A DNA stretch of 64,000 nucleotides from DATARH01 sp963712835 (lineage in GTDB: Bacteria; Pseudomonadota; Alphaproteobacteria; ATCC43930; CGMCC-115725). The DNA lies in NCBI GenBank assembly GCA_963712835.1, contig CAVQJJ010000008.1, positions 186,001 to 250,000 of the forward strand, read 5' to 3'. Under the pieces are notes generated by a model. That model had not been told where the DNA came from. It worked only from the letters and a program-made list of their open reading frames with translations, and did no database searches. Every line of letters begins with the position of its first letter. Within the stretch, counting starts at the first letter, position 1. The position numbers and the translations under genes were made by a program. Shown in pieces: positions 42,473 to 51,446 of the stretch.

Positions 42473-43516
42473 ATGCAGTCATCGAGCGCCGCGCCGCAGC
42501 GTCATCTGCCGATCCGCAAGGACTGGCTGGCCGCGACCCAGGAAAAGGCGCTGGAGCCCGACCGGCCGATCATCGACCCGCACCACCATCTGTGGGACCG
42601 GCCGGGCAACCGCTACCTGCTGCACGACCTCGTCGAGGACACCTCATCGGGCCACAACATCCGCGCCACGGTCTTCCTCGAATGCCGCGAGATGTATCGC
42701 GCCGACGGCCCGCCGGAGACCCGCTCGCTCGGCGAGACCACCTTTGTCGCCGGGGTCGCGGCGATGAGCGAAAGCGGCAAATACGGCCCGACCAAGCACT
42801 GCGCGGGAATTATCGGCAATGTCGATCTGCGCGCCGTCGGCGGCCGCGCCAAGGGCATCCTCGAGCAGCACATCGTCGCCTCGGGCGAACGCTTCCGCGG
42901 CATCCGCAACGGCGCGACCTGGCACAGCGATCCGAGCCTGCGTGTTTTCACCTCGGGCTCGGGCGAAGGGCTTTACGTCGACCGCAGCTTCCGCGAGGGC
43001 TTCGCGGCTCTCGGAGCGCTCAATCTCAGCTTCGAGGCGTGGATGTTCCACACCCAGCTCGGCGATCTCGTCAGCCTCGCCGCCGCCTTTCCGGAAACCA
43101 AGATCGTCGTCAACCATATCGGCGGCGCGCTCGGCGTCGGGCCCTTTGCCGGCAAGCAGGACGAGGTGTGGGCCGAGTGGCGCACGCAGATCCAGAAGCT
43201 CGGCCAGTTCCCCAACGTCTACATGAAATTGGGCGGGCTCGGCATGCCGTCGCTTTCGGGCTTCGAGATGGGGCAGCAGGAATCCGCCCCGTCCTCCGAG
43301 CAGCTCGCCAAGGCTTGGCGGCCGACGCTCGAAGCCTGCATCGAAGCGTTCGGCCCCGACCGCTCGATGTTCGAGAGCAACTTCCCGGTCGATAAGGGGA
43401 TGTGCAGCTATTCGAATTTGTGGAACGCGTTCAAGCGCGTCTCGGAGGGATACTCGAATGACGAGAAGAACGCGATGTTTCACAACACCGCGCTGAGGTT
43501 CTACCGGCTGTATTAG
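42473..43516 (+). CDS. Amidohydrolase-2 family protein (2-pyrone-4,6-dicarboxylate hydrolase-like fold)
   Basis: This 347-residue TIM-barrel hydrolase has the metal motif D-x-H-x-H in IIDPHHHLWD near residue 35, Gly-rich FRGIRNGATWH in the middle, NHIGGALGVGP carrying the third His near 210, and the barrel-end Asp in ESNFPVDKG. The family includes hydrolases and decarboxylases of aromatic-degradation products. GGGAGGAGCCTCC precedes the start. It heads the likely breakdown cluster 42473-48835. Confidence 0.87.
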   Translation: MQSSSAAPQRHLPIRKDWLAATQEKALEPDRPIIDPHHHLWDRPGNRYLLHDLVEDTSSGHNIRATVFLECREMYRADGPPETRSLGETTFVAGVAAMSESGKYGPTKHCAGIIGNVDLRAVGGRAKGILEQHIVASGERFRGIRNGATWHSDPSLRVFTSGSGEGLYVDRSFREGFAALGALNLSFEAWMFHTQLGDLVSLAAAFPETKIVVNHIGGALGVGPFAGKQDEVWAEWRTQIQKLGQFPNVYMKLGGLGMPSLSGFEMGQQESAPSSEQLAKAWRPTLEACIEAFGPDRSMFESNFPVDKGMCSYSNLWNAFKRVSEGYSNDEKNAMFHNTALRFYRLY

Positions 43517-43525
43517 GAAAAAGCG

Positions 43526-43607
43526 CACCACCCCGGCGCTGGCCGGGGCCCATGCTTCCACCGCCCGAGCGGCGGATGAATGGGTCCCGGCCTGCGCCGG
43601 GCTGGTG
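43526..43607. repeat. Dispersed palindromic element (CACCACCCCGG type)
   Basis: CACCACCCCGGCG pairs with CGCCGGGCTGGTG, with an inner GGCCGGGGCCCAT / ATGGGTCCCGGCC match. Same family as 48850-48922. Confidence 0.65.
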
Positions 43608-43635
43608 CCGATGAGGAAAAAGGGAGAACGCACCC

Positions 43636-44898
43636 ATGCCATTGCCACGCCAAGAGGTCGACGGCACCACGCCGAAATACTTGCGCGACAAATACGCAAT
43701 CGTCGGGGTGGGCGAGACCACCTACACCCGCGGCTCCGGGATATCGACCCGCGCGCTCGGCACCTGGGCGGTGCGCAACGCGATCCTCGACGCCGGCCTC
43801 AAGGCCGAAGATGTCGACGGCATGCTCGACTATTCGGGCGGCAACTCGACGAGCGCCACCTTCATCGCCGGTGACTTGGGCCTCCGCCTCAACTTCTACA
43901 TGGATTGCGTGGGCGGCGGCTCGTCGACCGAGGCGCTGATCGGCATCGCCATCGGCATCATGGAGGCGGGCCTCTGCAAGTGCGTCGCGATCTTCCGCTC
44001 GATGAACGGCTTCAGCCAGGTCCGCATCGGCGGCACCGGCGCGCGCTCCGCTGCGCCGATCGCCGGCGACATGCTGCACAACCGCGCCTATGGCTGGCAG
44101 AGCGCCGGGCAAAGCTTCGCGCCGACCTTTATGCGCCACATGTACGATTACGGCACGACCCCCGAGCAGGTGGCGCATGTGAAGATGTTTCACTCGCGCC
44201 ACGCCTCGAACAACCCGAAGGCCTACTACAAGAAGCGCTTCACGGTCGAGGACGTGATCAACAGCCGCTTCATCTGCAAGCCGCTGCATCTGCTCGATTG
44301 CTGCGTCGAGACCGACAACGCCACCTGCGTCATCGTCACCCGCGCCGACCGCGCCAAGGACATGAAACAGCCGCTGGTGCTGATCCGCGGCGTCGTCGGG
44401 CGCTGCAACAAGCCGCGCCTCGACATGCACTACCAGCACGGCCCCATCTCGACCGTCGCCGGACATTACGCCAAGGAAATTCTGTGGCCGAATTCGGGGG
44501 TCGGGCCCGAGGATGTCGACGTCACCGGCTCCTACGACGCCTTCACCTTCACCACCATGTTGCAGCTCGAGGATTACGGTTTCTGCAAAAAGGGCGATGG
44601 CGGGCAGTACGTGTCGGACGGCACGATCGGGCTCGGCGGCAAGCGACCCAACAACACCAGCGGCGGCCACCTCTGCGAGGGCTACACCCACGGCATGAAC
44701 ATGGTGATCGAGAACACCCGCCAGCTGCGCCACGATGTCGACAACTCGTGCCCGATCGGACCCGACGGCAAGCGCCGGCACACCTTCGACTACAAGGAAG
44801 GCGGCTGCCGCCAGGTGAAAGACGTGGAAATCAGCGCCAATCTCGGCTGGGCCAACCCGGCGACCGCGTCGTCGATGGTCATGCGCAAGGGCTGGTAG
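43636..44898 (+). CDS. Thiolase-like lipid-transfer family protein (SCPx-type thiolase)
   Basis: This 420-residue protein belongs to the thiolase superfamily branch related to sterol carrier protein x. It starts with KYAIVGVGETTYTRGSG and has DCVGGGSSTEALIGIAIG, where the nucleophilic Cys of the family is expected, plus a late GGHLCEGYTHGMN loop with the second Cys/His. Such proteins act with a small OB-fold partner as acyl-CoA thiolase or aldolase in side-chain breakdown. The next gene encodes exactly such a partner. Confidence 0.85.
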   Translation: MPLPRQEVDGTTPKYLRDKYAIVGVGETTYTRGSGISTRALGTWAVRNAILDAGLKAEDVDGMLDYSGGNSTSATFIAGDLGLRLNFYMDCVGGGSSTEALIGIAIGIMEAGLCKCVAIFRSMNGFSQVRIGGTGARSAAPIAGDMLHNRAYGWQSAGQSFAPTFMRHMYDYGTTPEQVAHVKMFHSRHASNNPKAYYKKRFTVEDVINSRFICKPLHLLDCCVETDNATCVIVTRADRAKDMKQPLVLIRGVVGRCNKPRLDMHYQHGPISTVAGHYAKEILWPNSGVGPEDVDVTGSYDAFTFTTMLQLEDYGFCKKGDGGQYVSDGTIGLGGKRPNNTSGGHLCEGYTHGMNMVIENTRQLRHDVDNSCPIGPDGKRRHTFDYKEGGCRQVKDVEISANLGWANPATASSMVMRKGW

Positions 44899-44906
44899 CA
44901 ACTATT

Positions 44907-44984
44907 CGTCTCCCCCGCGCAAGGGGGGCCCAGGGCGAGCGACAATGCGGTCGCCCCCGGGTTCCCGCTTTCGCGGGAAAGACG
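44907..44984. repeat. Dispersed palindromic element (CGTCTCCCCCGCG type)
   Basis: CGTCTCCCCCGCG faces CGCGGGAAAGACG, with an internal GGCGAGCGACAATGCGGTCGCC hairpin-like pair. A close cousin lies at 47966-48044. Confidence 0.65.
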
Positions 44985-45007
44985 GGGAGATGAGGAGAGA
45001 CAAAGCA

Positions 45008-45532
45008 ATGGCCACGATCGACGGCGAATATATGGGCATGGGGCTGCGGATCGACGATCTCGATGTCGAGAATGTCGAGTACTTCAAGCATTGCGCCGCG
45101 CACGATTTCCACTTGCAGCAATGCAACGATTGCAAACGGCTGCGCTACCCGCCGACCACGGCGTGCCCGTGGTGCATGAGCCGCGAGTCGACCTGGCACA
45201 AGGTCGAGGGCAAGGGCGCGGTGCATTCCTACACCGAGGTGCACCACGCAATTCAACCCGCGTTCCGCGGCAAGACGCCCTATATGGTGCTGCTGGTCGA
45301 CCTCGACACGCAAAAGGGCGAACCCACCCCAGACGAGGCGCTGCGCGTCATCGGCAATCTCTGCACCCCGGACGGCCAGCTCGCGCCCGCGGACGTGGTG
45401 AAAAAGGTCGGCGTCGGCACCCGCGTGCGCATGGTGTTCAGCGACGTCTCCGCCGGCATCGCGCTGCCGCAATGGACGATCGACGAGACCGCCCAGCAGC
45501 CCGCCAAGCCCTGGCGCTACGCTCAGGAATAG
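45008..45532 (+). CDS. Zn-ribbon OB-fold protein, partner of SCPx-type thiolase
   Basis: This 174-residue protein has an N-terminal rubredoxin-like zinc ribbon (C-N-D-C and C-P-W-C near residues 39-59) followed by an OB-fold strand set (GKGAVHSYTEVHHA; YMVLLVDLD). In SCPx-thiolase and ChsH2/DUF35 systems this partner binds acyl-CoA and the thiolase. AGGAGAGAC precedes the ATG at 45008. It follows its partner gene directly. Confidence 0.88.
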   Translation: MATIDGEYMGMGLRIDDLDVENVEYFKHCAAHDFHLQQCNDCKRLRYPPTTACPWCMSRESTWHKVEGKGAVHSYTEVHHAIQPAFRGKTPYMVLLVDLDTQKGEPTPDEALRVIGNLCTPDGQLAPADVVKKVGVGTRVRMVFSDVSAGIALPQWTIDETAQQPAKPWRYAQE

Positions 45533-45536
45533 CCTC

Positions 45537-45680
45537 AACCCTCACCCATCGGACGCTGCCGCGTCCGGTCCCCCTCTCCCGCAATGCGGGAGAGGGTAAG
45601 CGCAACCGCACCGCCTTTACCCCTCTCCCGTACCACGGGAGAGGGTGGCTCCGGGCGCAGCCCGGAGACGGGTGAGGGTT
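45537..45680. repeat. Large compound palindromic element
   Basis: The ends AACCCTCACCC and GGGTGAGGGTT are perfectly inverted. Inside lie two hairpins, CCCTCTCCCGCAATGCGGGAGAGGG-type and CCCTCTCCCGTACCACGGGAGAGGG-type. Similar blocks occur near 14588 and 61800. Confidence 0.8.
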
Positions 45681-46962
45681 ACGGCGCCGCGTGACGCGGC
45701 CGCACCAACAACCCCGTACCAAGCACCGCGAGCCCGCCGAGGATCGCGAAGGCCGGCACCACGGTTCCAGCGAGCGCGGCGATCGTGCTGAACAGCGTTG
45801 GCCCACCCAACGCGCCGAAAAACGTGATGCCGATGATCCCGGCGCTGGCTTCGGGCACCAGCTCAGGCGGCACGTGGCGCACTGCCTCGGCGATGCCGAT
45901 CCCCGACCAGCAGAACGCCGACACCCCGAACAGCGCCGCGAGCAGCGTCACGTCGAGCCCCGACCACCCGGCTCCGAGGAAACACGCGGCGATCGCGGCC
46001 GCGCTCATCATCGCGCCCATCGCGGCGAGGATCGGCCGCGAGCCGATCTTGTCGGCGAGCGTGCCCCACGGCACGCGCAGCACCACCCCGACCACCAGCG
46101 CCACCGACATCGCCCGCCCCGCCGCCGCGGTCGACCAGCCGACATGCGCGAGCACCGTCGGGAACATCGCGACAAAGCTGAACTGCAGCGAGCCGAACGC
46201 GAAAGCCGCGACGGTTACCGAACGGATGCCGGGGTTTTCCACAATGAGCCGTGCCGGCAGCCAGAATTTGGCGGACAGGTCGCGGTCATGGCTCGGGCCG
46301 TCATCGTCGATTTGCGCCCGCCATGGCTGGATCAGCACGCTCAGCACCAGGCACAGCACGCCCAGCACGGCGATCGCGCCACGCCAGCCCAGCCACGCCG
46401 CCGCGAGCGGCGTCGCGAGGCCGGCGAGCGTGCCGCCGATCGGCACTGCCGTTTGCTTGAACGAAAAGACCCGCGAGCGCAGCTGCGGCGGCGTGTATCG
46501 CACGAGCAGCACGGTGCTCGCCGGGTTCATCGGCCCATAGGCCAAGCCGAGCATGATGCCGCTCACCGCGAAGACCGCCGGAAACGCCGGCAGCAACGCG
46601 AACAGCGCCGCGGCCACCATCACCAGCATCCCCTGGTGCAGCCGGATGCCGCCCCAGCGGCGGAACAGGCGCGGCGTCGCGAACGAGCTCAGCGCCGCGA
46701 ACCCGTAAATCAGCGCCGAATAATACCCGACCCAATAGGCCGGCACGCCGACCGCCGGGGCGATCGCGCTCGCCAGCACCGGCACGGTCAGCGACGACAT
46801 GACGATCGCCACCTGCACCGCCACGGTCGACGCGACGACCCGATTCAGCAGCGTTTTCTGGCGGGATGTGTCGAGCGGTTGGCTGAGGTCCACGATTTCG
46901 CGTTCGCCGAGCACCGGCGTGAGGTCAGCAATACCGACTCTCGTGCAGCGCGACCAACGCAT
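45679..46962 (-). CDS. MFS transporter
   Basis: This 427-residue major facilitator has twelve hydrophobic helices. Marks include FATPRLFRRWGG after helix 2, GLAYGPMNPAST in helix 4 and WGTLADKIGSRP between helices 8 and 9. I place the start at 46962 (MRWSRCTRVG) because upstream bases belong to a palindromic repeat; several GTG codons further in could also serve. Substrate unknown. It is the only minus-strand gene between 42.4 and 48.9 kb. Confidence 0.85.
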   Translation of the reverse strand: MRWSRCTRVGIADLTPVLGEREIVDLSQPLDTSRQKTLLNRVVASTVAVQVAIVMSSLTVPVLASAIAPAVGVPAYWVGYYSALIYGFAALSSFATPRLFRRWGGIRLHQGMLVMVAAALFALLPAFPAVFAVSGIMLGLAYGPMNPASTVLLVRYTPPQLRSRVFSFKQTAVPIGGTLAGLATPLAAAWLGWRGAIAVLGVLCLVLSVLIQPWRAQIDDDGPSHDRDLSAKFWLPARLIVENPGIRSVTVAAFAFGSLQFSFVAMFPTVLAHVGWSTAAAGRAMSVALVVGVVLRVPWGTLADKIGSRPILAAMGAMMSAAAIAACFLGAGWSGLDVTLLAALFGVSAFCWSGIGIAEAVRHVPPELVPEASAGIIGITFFGALGGPTLFSTIAALAGTVVPAFAILGGLAVLGTGLLVRPRHAAP

Positions 46963-46985
46963 CCGTTGCAGCGCAGCATCGACAA

Positions 46986-47091
46986 CGTTGTCCTTGCGAG
47001 GAGCGCGCGGCGCGACGCGGCAATCTCCAGCCGTGGAAAGCAAGACGGAAGGAGATTGCTTCCCCCGATCAGGTCCGGGGTCGCAACGACG
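46986..47091. repeat. Dispersed palindromic element (TCCTTGCGAGG type)
   Basis: GTTGTCCTTGCGA faces TCGCAACGAC, with inner GGCAATCTCC / GGAGATTGCTTCC. A relative of the element at 12403-12490. Confidence 0.65.
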
Positions 47092-47157
47092 GATTCGTTG
47101 CCGCGCCTCTCGCGTCGGCTATAGTCGGCCGACGACACCGCGCTGAGGGAGGATCGG

Positions 47158-47943
47158 ATGCGCTGGCTCCGCTACGAGGCGAACGGACAGGAATCCTACG
47201 GCATCATCGAGGGCGACGAGGTCGTCGCCGTGACCGGCGACCCGTTCGCCGGCTACGAGATGACTCGCACCAAGCACCGGCTGCGCGACGTCAAATATCT
47301 CGTGCCGGTGATTCCGAAGACCTTCTACGCGGCCGGGCTCAACTACGTCGAGCACATCACCGAGATGGCCGCGAAGCGCGGCGAGAAGCCCAACATTCCG
47401 CCCGCCGCGGATGTCGGCTATCGCGCCAACAACGCGCTGATCGCGCACAACGAAAACATCGTCATCCCGCACGACGCCGGCGAGCTGGTGCAGTACGAGG
47501 GTGAGCTTGTCGCGGTGATCGGCACCAAGGCGAAGTATCTTTCCGAGAGCGAGGCTCTCTCCTGCGTGCTCGGCTGGACGATCGGCAACGACATGAGCGA
47601 GCGCACCTGGCAGCGCCAGGACCGCACGCTGTGGCGCGCCAAGAACACCGACACGTTCAAGCCGATGGGGCCGTGGATCGAGACCGATTTCGACCTCGAG
47701 GCGGCGCGCACCATCGTCCGGGTCAACGGCGAGGTAACCGACAATTTCCAGACCAACCACATGCTCTACGGCGTCGCCACCTTTATCAGCCGCATGTCGC
47801 AATACCTGACCCTGTGGCCGGGCGACGTGGTGTGGATGGGCACCGAGGGCTCGCCGCGCAACCTGAAGCACGGCGATGTCTGCGAGATCGAGATCACCGG
47901 CATCGGCATCCTGCGCAACCCGCTGGTGAAGGAAAAGCGCTAG
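47158..47943 (+). CDS. Fumarylacetoacetate hydrolase family protein
   Basis: This 261-residue FAH-fold enzyme has the metal-binding acidic residues in QYEGELVAVIG and the mid-barrel DMSERTWQRQD, with MGTEGSPRNLKHGDVCEIEI at the C-terminus. The family cleaves C-C bonds of fumarylpyruvate-type acids or acts as hydratase/isomerase in homoprotocatechuate pathways. GGGAGGATCGG sits right before ATG 47158. It probably acts downstream of the ring-processing enzymes in this cluster. Confidence 0.9.
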   Translation: MRWLRYEANGQESYGIIEGDEVVAVTGDPFAGYEMTRTKHRLRDVKYLVPVIPKTFYAAGLNYVEHITEMAAKRGEKPNIPPAADVGYRANNALIAHNENIVIPHDAGELVQYEGELVAVIGTKAKYLSESEALSCVLGWTIGNDMSERTWQRQDRTLWRAKNTDTFKPMGPWIETDFDLEAARTIVRVNGEVTDNFQTNHMLYGVATFISRMSQYLTLWPGDVVWMGTEGSPRNLKHGDVCEIEITGIGILRNPLVKEKR

Positions 47944-47965
47944 CCGCTTGGCCATACGCTAACCT

Positions 47966-48044
47966 CGTCTTTCCCGCGAAGGCGGGAACCCAGTGCGGGC
48001 GACGGGACAGTCGCCTCTGGGCCCCCGCCTGCGCGGGGGCGACG
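47966..48044. repeat. Dispersed palindromic element
   Basis: CGTCTTTCCCGCG faces CGCGGGGGCGACG, with an inner AGTGCGGGCGAC / GTCGCC pair. Closest to 44907-44984. Confidence 0.65.
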
Positions 48045-48061
48045 AAAGAGTAGGAACAACA

Positions 48062-48835
48062 ATGAGCCTTTCCCTCTTCGACCTCACCGGCAAAGTCGCG
48101 GTCATCACCGGCTCATCGCGCGGCATCGGCCGGGCGATGGCCGAGATTTTCGCCGAGGCCGGCGCCAAGGTGGTGATTTCCGCCCGCAATCTCGAGCCGT
48201 GCCAGGAGGTCGTCGCCGCGATCAAGGCGAAGGGCGGCGAGGCCACCGCCATCACCTGCCGCATCTCCGACAAGGCGCAGTGCGAGAACCTGATCGCCGA
48301 GACCGAGGAGGCCTACGGCAAGGTCGACATCCTGGTCTGCAACGCCGCGATCAACCCGCATCACGGCCCGATCGACGGCCTCAGCGACGAGGCGTTCGAG
48401 CGGATGATGGCCAACAACGTGCAGTCGAATTTCTGGCTGTCGAAAGCGGTCAAGCCAGGGATGGTCGAGCGCCAGGACGGCTCGATCATCTTCATCATCT
48501 CGGTCGCGGCGCTGCACGCCTCGCTCGAACTGCCGATGTACGGCATCACCAAGCTCGCCGACTATGCACTCGCGCGAAACCTCGCCGCCGCCTGGGGACG
48601 GGACGGCATCCGCGTCAACTGCATCGCGCCGGGGCTGGTGGTGACGCAGTTCGCCCGCGTACTTTACGAAGACCCCGCCCGCCGCGCCGCCCGCGAGGCG
48701 GCCACCCCGCTGGGTCGCCTCGGCCAGCCCGAGGACATCGCTGGCCCGGCCTTGCTGCTCGCCTCACAAGCCGGCGCCTTCATCACCGGGCAGATCATCA
48801 CCGTCGACGGCGGCACCTCAATCCAGGCGCGGTAG
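48062..48835 (+). CDS. SDR family oxidoreductase
   Basis: This 257-residue classical SDR has TGSSRGIG at the cofactor site, CNAAINP as the N-A-A-G strand, Ser in IIFIISVAAL, and Y-x3-K in YGITKLADY. PGLVVTQFARVLYE and DGGTSIQAR at the end are family standard. NAD(H) use is suggested by ISARN after strand 2. AGGAACAACAATG gives the start. Substrate unknown, possibly a 3-hydroxyacyl intermediate of this cluster. Confidence 0.9.
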   Translation: MSLSLFDLTGKVAVITGSSRGIGRAMAEIFAEAGAKVVISARNLEPCQEVVAAIKAKGGEATAITCRISDKAQCENLIAETEEAYGKVDILVCNAAINPHHGPIDGLSDEAFERMMANNVQSNFWLSKAVKPGMVERQDGSIIFIISVAALHASLELPMYGITKLADYALARNLAAAWGRDGIRVNCIAPGLVVTQFARVLYEDPARRAAREAATPLGRLGQPEDIAGPALLLASQAGAFITGQIITVDGGTSIQAR

Positions 48836-48849
48836 GTTTTCAAAAGAAG

Positions 48850-48922
48850 CCATCCCGGCGGAGGCCGGGACCCATTTATCTCTCGAACGGCTGAAAGGTG
48901 GGCCCCGGCCTGCGCCGGGGTG
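48850..48922. repeat. Dispersed palindromic element (CATCCCGGCGG type)
   Basis: CATCCCGGCGGAGGCCGGG faces CCCGGCCTGCGCCGGGGTG, and the inner CCCATTTAT / GGTGGGCC region matches the element at 10026-10102. Confidence 0.7.
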
Positions 48923-48938
48923 GTCGCAGAGGGGCGTC

Positions 48939-49781
48939 TTACAGCATCCCCAGCGTGGTGCGGCCCTTGGGCGGGGGGAAAGCCATATCGAGTTCGGCGA
49001 TATCCTGGTCGGTGAGCTTCAAATCGAGCGCGCCGAAATTCTCACGCACATGGTCTTTGTTGCCGGCCTTGGGGATGACGATCATCCCGTCGCGCGTCAA
49101 GAGCCAGGCAAGCGCCACCTGCGCCGGGGTTGCCCCCGCGTGCCGCGCGGCGACCTCAGACAGCGCCTTTTCGCCGAGCATGCGGCCCTGCTCGATCGGC
49201 GAATAAGCCATGATCGAGACGTTGCGCTGGCGGCACCAGGGGATGACTTCCCATTCCGGCCCGCGCCGGGTCAGGTTGTAGAGGATCTGGTTGGAGGCGA
49301 CCGCCTCGCCCCCGCTCCCGACCCATTCCTCCATGTCGCGCCGGTCGAAATTGCTGACCCCGTGATAGCGGATCTTGCCTTGCTGCTTGAGCTTGTCGAA
49401 CGCGGCGAGCGTCTCGGGAAAGGGGTGCGAGCCGCGCCAATGCAGCAGATAGAGGTCGATATGGTCGGTCTTGAGACGCCGCAGGCTGCGCTCGCAGGCG
49501 TCGATCGTGCCGCGCTGCGAGCCGTTATAAGGCAGCACCTTGCTGACGATAAAGAGCTTGTCGCGGCGTCCCTGCGCGGCCTCGGCGACGATCTCCTCGG
49601 CGACGCCGTTGCCGTACATCTCCGCGGTGTCGATCAGCGTGACGCCGAGATCGATGCCGAGCTTCAGCGCCGCCGCCTCGTCGGCGAAGCGGCTGCGCGT
49701 CTCGCCCATGTGCCAAGTGCCCTGGCCGTAGGCCGGAACCTCCGCGCCGTCGGGGAAAATGATCTGCGGGATGTCCGTCAT
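48939..49781 (-). CDS. Aldo/keto reductase
   Basis: This 280-residue TIM-barrel reductase has the catalytic tetrad: Asp in LIDTAEMYGNG (with Tyr of the same motif), Lys in FIVSKVLP and His in DLYLLHWRG. NADPH-binding is in the C-terminal VIPKAGNKDHVREN. It reduces aldehydes or ketones. It follows rsmD by 4-base overlap on the same strand, so it is probably part of the rluB-to-aldo/keto operon. Confidence 0.92.
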   Translation of the reverse strand: MTDIPQIIFPDGAEVPAYGQGTWHMGETRSRFADEAAALKLGIDLGVTLIDTAEMYGNGVAEEIVAEAAQGRRDKLFIVSKVLPYNGSQRGTIDACERSLRRLKTDHIDLYLLHWRGSHPFPETLAAFDKLKQQGKIRYHGVSNFDRRDMEEWVGSGGEAVASNQILYNLTRRGPEWEVIPWCRQRNVSIMAYSPIEQGRMLGEKALSEVAARHAGATPAQVALAWLLTRDGMIVIPKAGNKDHVRENFGALDLKLTDQDIAELDMAFPPPKGRTTLGML

Positions 49782-50350
49782 CGCCTTTCTCCTTGGCGGC
49801 GCAGGAACACCAATCTTGCCGCACCGTAGCGGCGCTCGTCGATCATGGCGAACCCCTCCGGCGCGGAAAAGGGTTCCTTTGCCGCAAGCTCGACGATTAC
49901 CAAGGCGTGGGCCGCGAGCCAGCCCATGCCGGCGAGGGCCGCGAGCGCCGGCGCCGCTAGCCCGCTGCGGTAGGGCGGATCGAGAAAGGCAAGCGCCGCG
50001 GCAAAGGGTGCGCGCGGCGGCCGCGTCGCGTCGCCGGCGATGATGTCGGCGGCGTCCTCCTCGTCGAGCGCCGCGAGGTTGCGCCTGAGCGCGCCGAGCG
50101 CCGCCCGGTCGGTCTCGATAAAGGCAGCGCGCGCCGCCCCGCGCGACAACGCCTCGAGGCCGAGCGCGCCGGTGCCGGCGAACGCGTCGAGCACATTCGC
50201 GTCGGCGAAGGGCTGGCCGGCGGCGGCGAAATCGCCATGCGACAGGATGTTGAACAGCGCCTCGCGCGCGCGATCGCTGGTCGGCCGCACCTGATCGCCG
50301 GGCGGCGCGACCAGCCTACGCCCGCGATGCCTGCCGCCGACGATGCGCAT
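49778..50350 (-). CDS. rsmD: 16S rRNA (guanine(966)-N2)-methyltransferase
   Basis: This 190-residue protein starts MRIVGGRHRGRRL and has RPTSDRAREALFNIL, typical of RsmD. The SAM site is DAFAGTGALGLEALSRGA and the catalytic DPPY is in FLDPPYRSG. It methylates G966 of 16S rRNA. The placement next to a large-subunit pseudouridine synthase and tadA is common in alphaproteobacteria. Confidence 0.94.
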   Translation of the reverse strand: MRIVGGRHRGRRLVAPPGDQVRPTSDRAREALFNILSHGDFAAAGQPFADANVLDAFAGTGALGLEALSRGAARAAFIETDRAALGALRRNLAALDEEDAADIIAGDATRPPRAPFAAALAFLDPPYRSGLAAPALAALAGMGWLAAHALVIVELAAKEPFSAPEGFAMIDERRYGAARLVFLRRQGERR

Positions 50351-50373
50351 GGGATTGGGACGGAACGTAAAGT

Positions 50374-51027
50374 TTATCGACGATGCCGTACCGCAAGATC
50401 GGACAAGGTTCGTAACGCCGCGATCAGGGTATCAAGCAGAACTGGCTCGACCGCGAGGCCCAGTTCGCCATGCGCGACGGTGTTTCGAACCGTAGCAGCC
50501 TTGCGGATCACGTCCGCCTCGCTCGGCGTCAACAGGCCCTCGGTAGCCAAGATTTCAACGAGTTTGGCCGGGGGCTGTACCCGTTCAAGTTGCTTGGGCA
50601 GTAAGTCTCGTGCTAGCGCTTCCAGCACCGACCAGCCCATGACTAATGCCGCGGCGAGATGGCCCGCCTCTCTCAGTTGGCGAAGCTCGGAAATGGACTG
50701 TTCGATGACCGTTGACGTCGGCTTTTCTACTGTGCCGCCAGGCGAACGAGGCGGCGCATAAAAAACGCGAAATTCCCATTCGGGATGTCCCACGAACAAT
50801 TCCGTACTCAACCCCGAACGGTGGCCGGAGGCTTCCATCTCCGAGCCTTTTACTTCGATGGCAATTTTCTTGCCTGAGCGGACTGCAATGGCGTCAGGAC
50901 GAGCTGCCTTCAGGAATGCAGGAAGCACCGACGGCGAAGGGTGCAGAAGCACATCGAACCCCTCAGCTTCATAGCCGGCGAGCACCGTCTCAAGTATGTC
51001 GGATTCACGCGCCGCTAACCGGGGCAT
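50374..51027 (-). CDS. PD-(D/E)xK nuclease-like protein with HEPN-like C-terminus
   Basis: This 217-residue protein has two parts. Residues about 20-65 show a restriction-endonuclease-like core: RPDAIAVRSGKKIAIEVKGS, with Asp and E-V-K in the expected PD-(D/E)xK spacing. The C-terminal half is all-helical and ends with RNTVAHGEL, an R-x4-H motif of HEPN-type ribonucleases. This pairing resembles restriction-endonuclease-like proteins with C-terminal HEPN domains seen in conflict systems, but I cannot name the family. Its start overlaps the upstream RusA-like stop in TGATG. Confidence 0.65.
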   Translation of the reverse strand: MPRLAARESDILETVLAGYEAEGFDVLLHPSPSVLPAFLKAARPDAIAVRSGKKIAIEVKGSEMEASGHRSGLSTELFVGHPEWEFRVFYAPPRSPGGTVEKPTSTVIEQSISELRQLREAGHLAAALVMGWSVLEALARDLLPKQLERVQPPAKLVEILATEGLLTPSEADVIRKAATVRNTVAHGELGLAVEPVLLDTLIAALRTLSDLAVRHRR

Positions 51028-51446
51028 CAGGTGAGATCCTCAAAAGGGTCGTCGGATAGCCGGATATAGAGGGTCGGCTTGGGTTTTCCAATTGCCTCAG
51101 CCAAAGTCGCAGATGGTGATTTGAACTCGAAAACATTTCCTGGCTCAAATTTCTGCACAAGTACGCGATGCAATTGGTGATCGCTGGCATAGATCACCCG
51201 GCCCAGCGCATCCAAGATGGGTTTAACGATGTTGTCGATATCGCCTTGCAGCGGTGCGGCAGGAAAATAGAACAAAGTGATGGCCAGGGGAGTCAAGGTT
51301 AGGAAATAGCCTGCTGGTGCGGCTTGCCGCGCGGCCTGAGCGACACGCGTCTTCCATTCGGTCAGGGAAGAGCGGCGTTTGGCCTGAAGGGAAACGGCCG
51401 TCCCTTCCACCGTAAACTCCAGCGGAAATTTTAAGGCAACGCTCAT
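51027..51446 (-). CDS. RusA-like Holliday-junction resolvase family protein
   Basis: This 139-residue protein carries the RusA hallmark GDIDNIVKPILDALGRVIYASDHQ, with the acidic residues that bind the catalytic metal. RusA enzymes cut four-way DNA junctions and are usually phage-derived. Here the gene lies between rluB and the PD-(D/E)xK gene, overlapping both. A phage-free setting suggests a different role, perhaps as a partner of the nuclease-HEPN protein. Confidence 0.75.
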   Translation of the reverse strand: MSVALKFPLEFTVEGTAVSLQAKRRSSLTEWKTRVAQAARQAAPAGYFLTLTPLAITLFYFPAAPLQGDIDNIVKPILDALGRVIYASDHQLHRVLVQKFEPGNVFEFKSPSATLAEAIGKPKPTLYIRLSDDPFEDLT

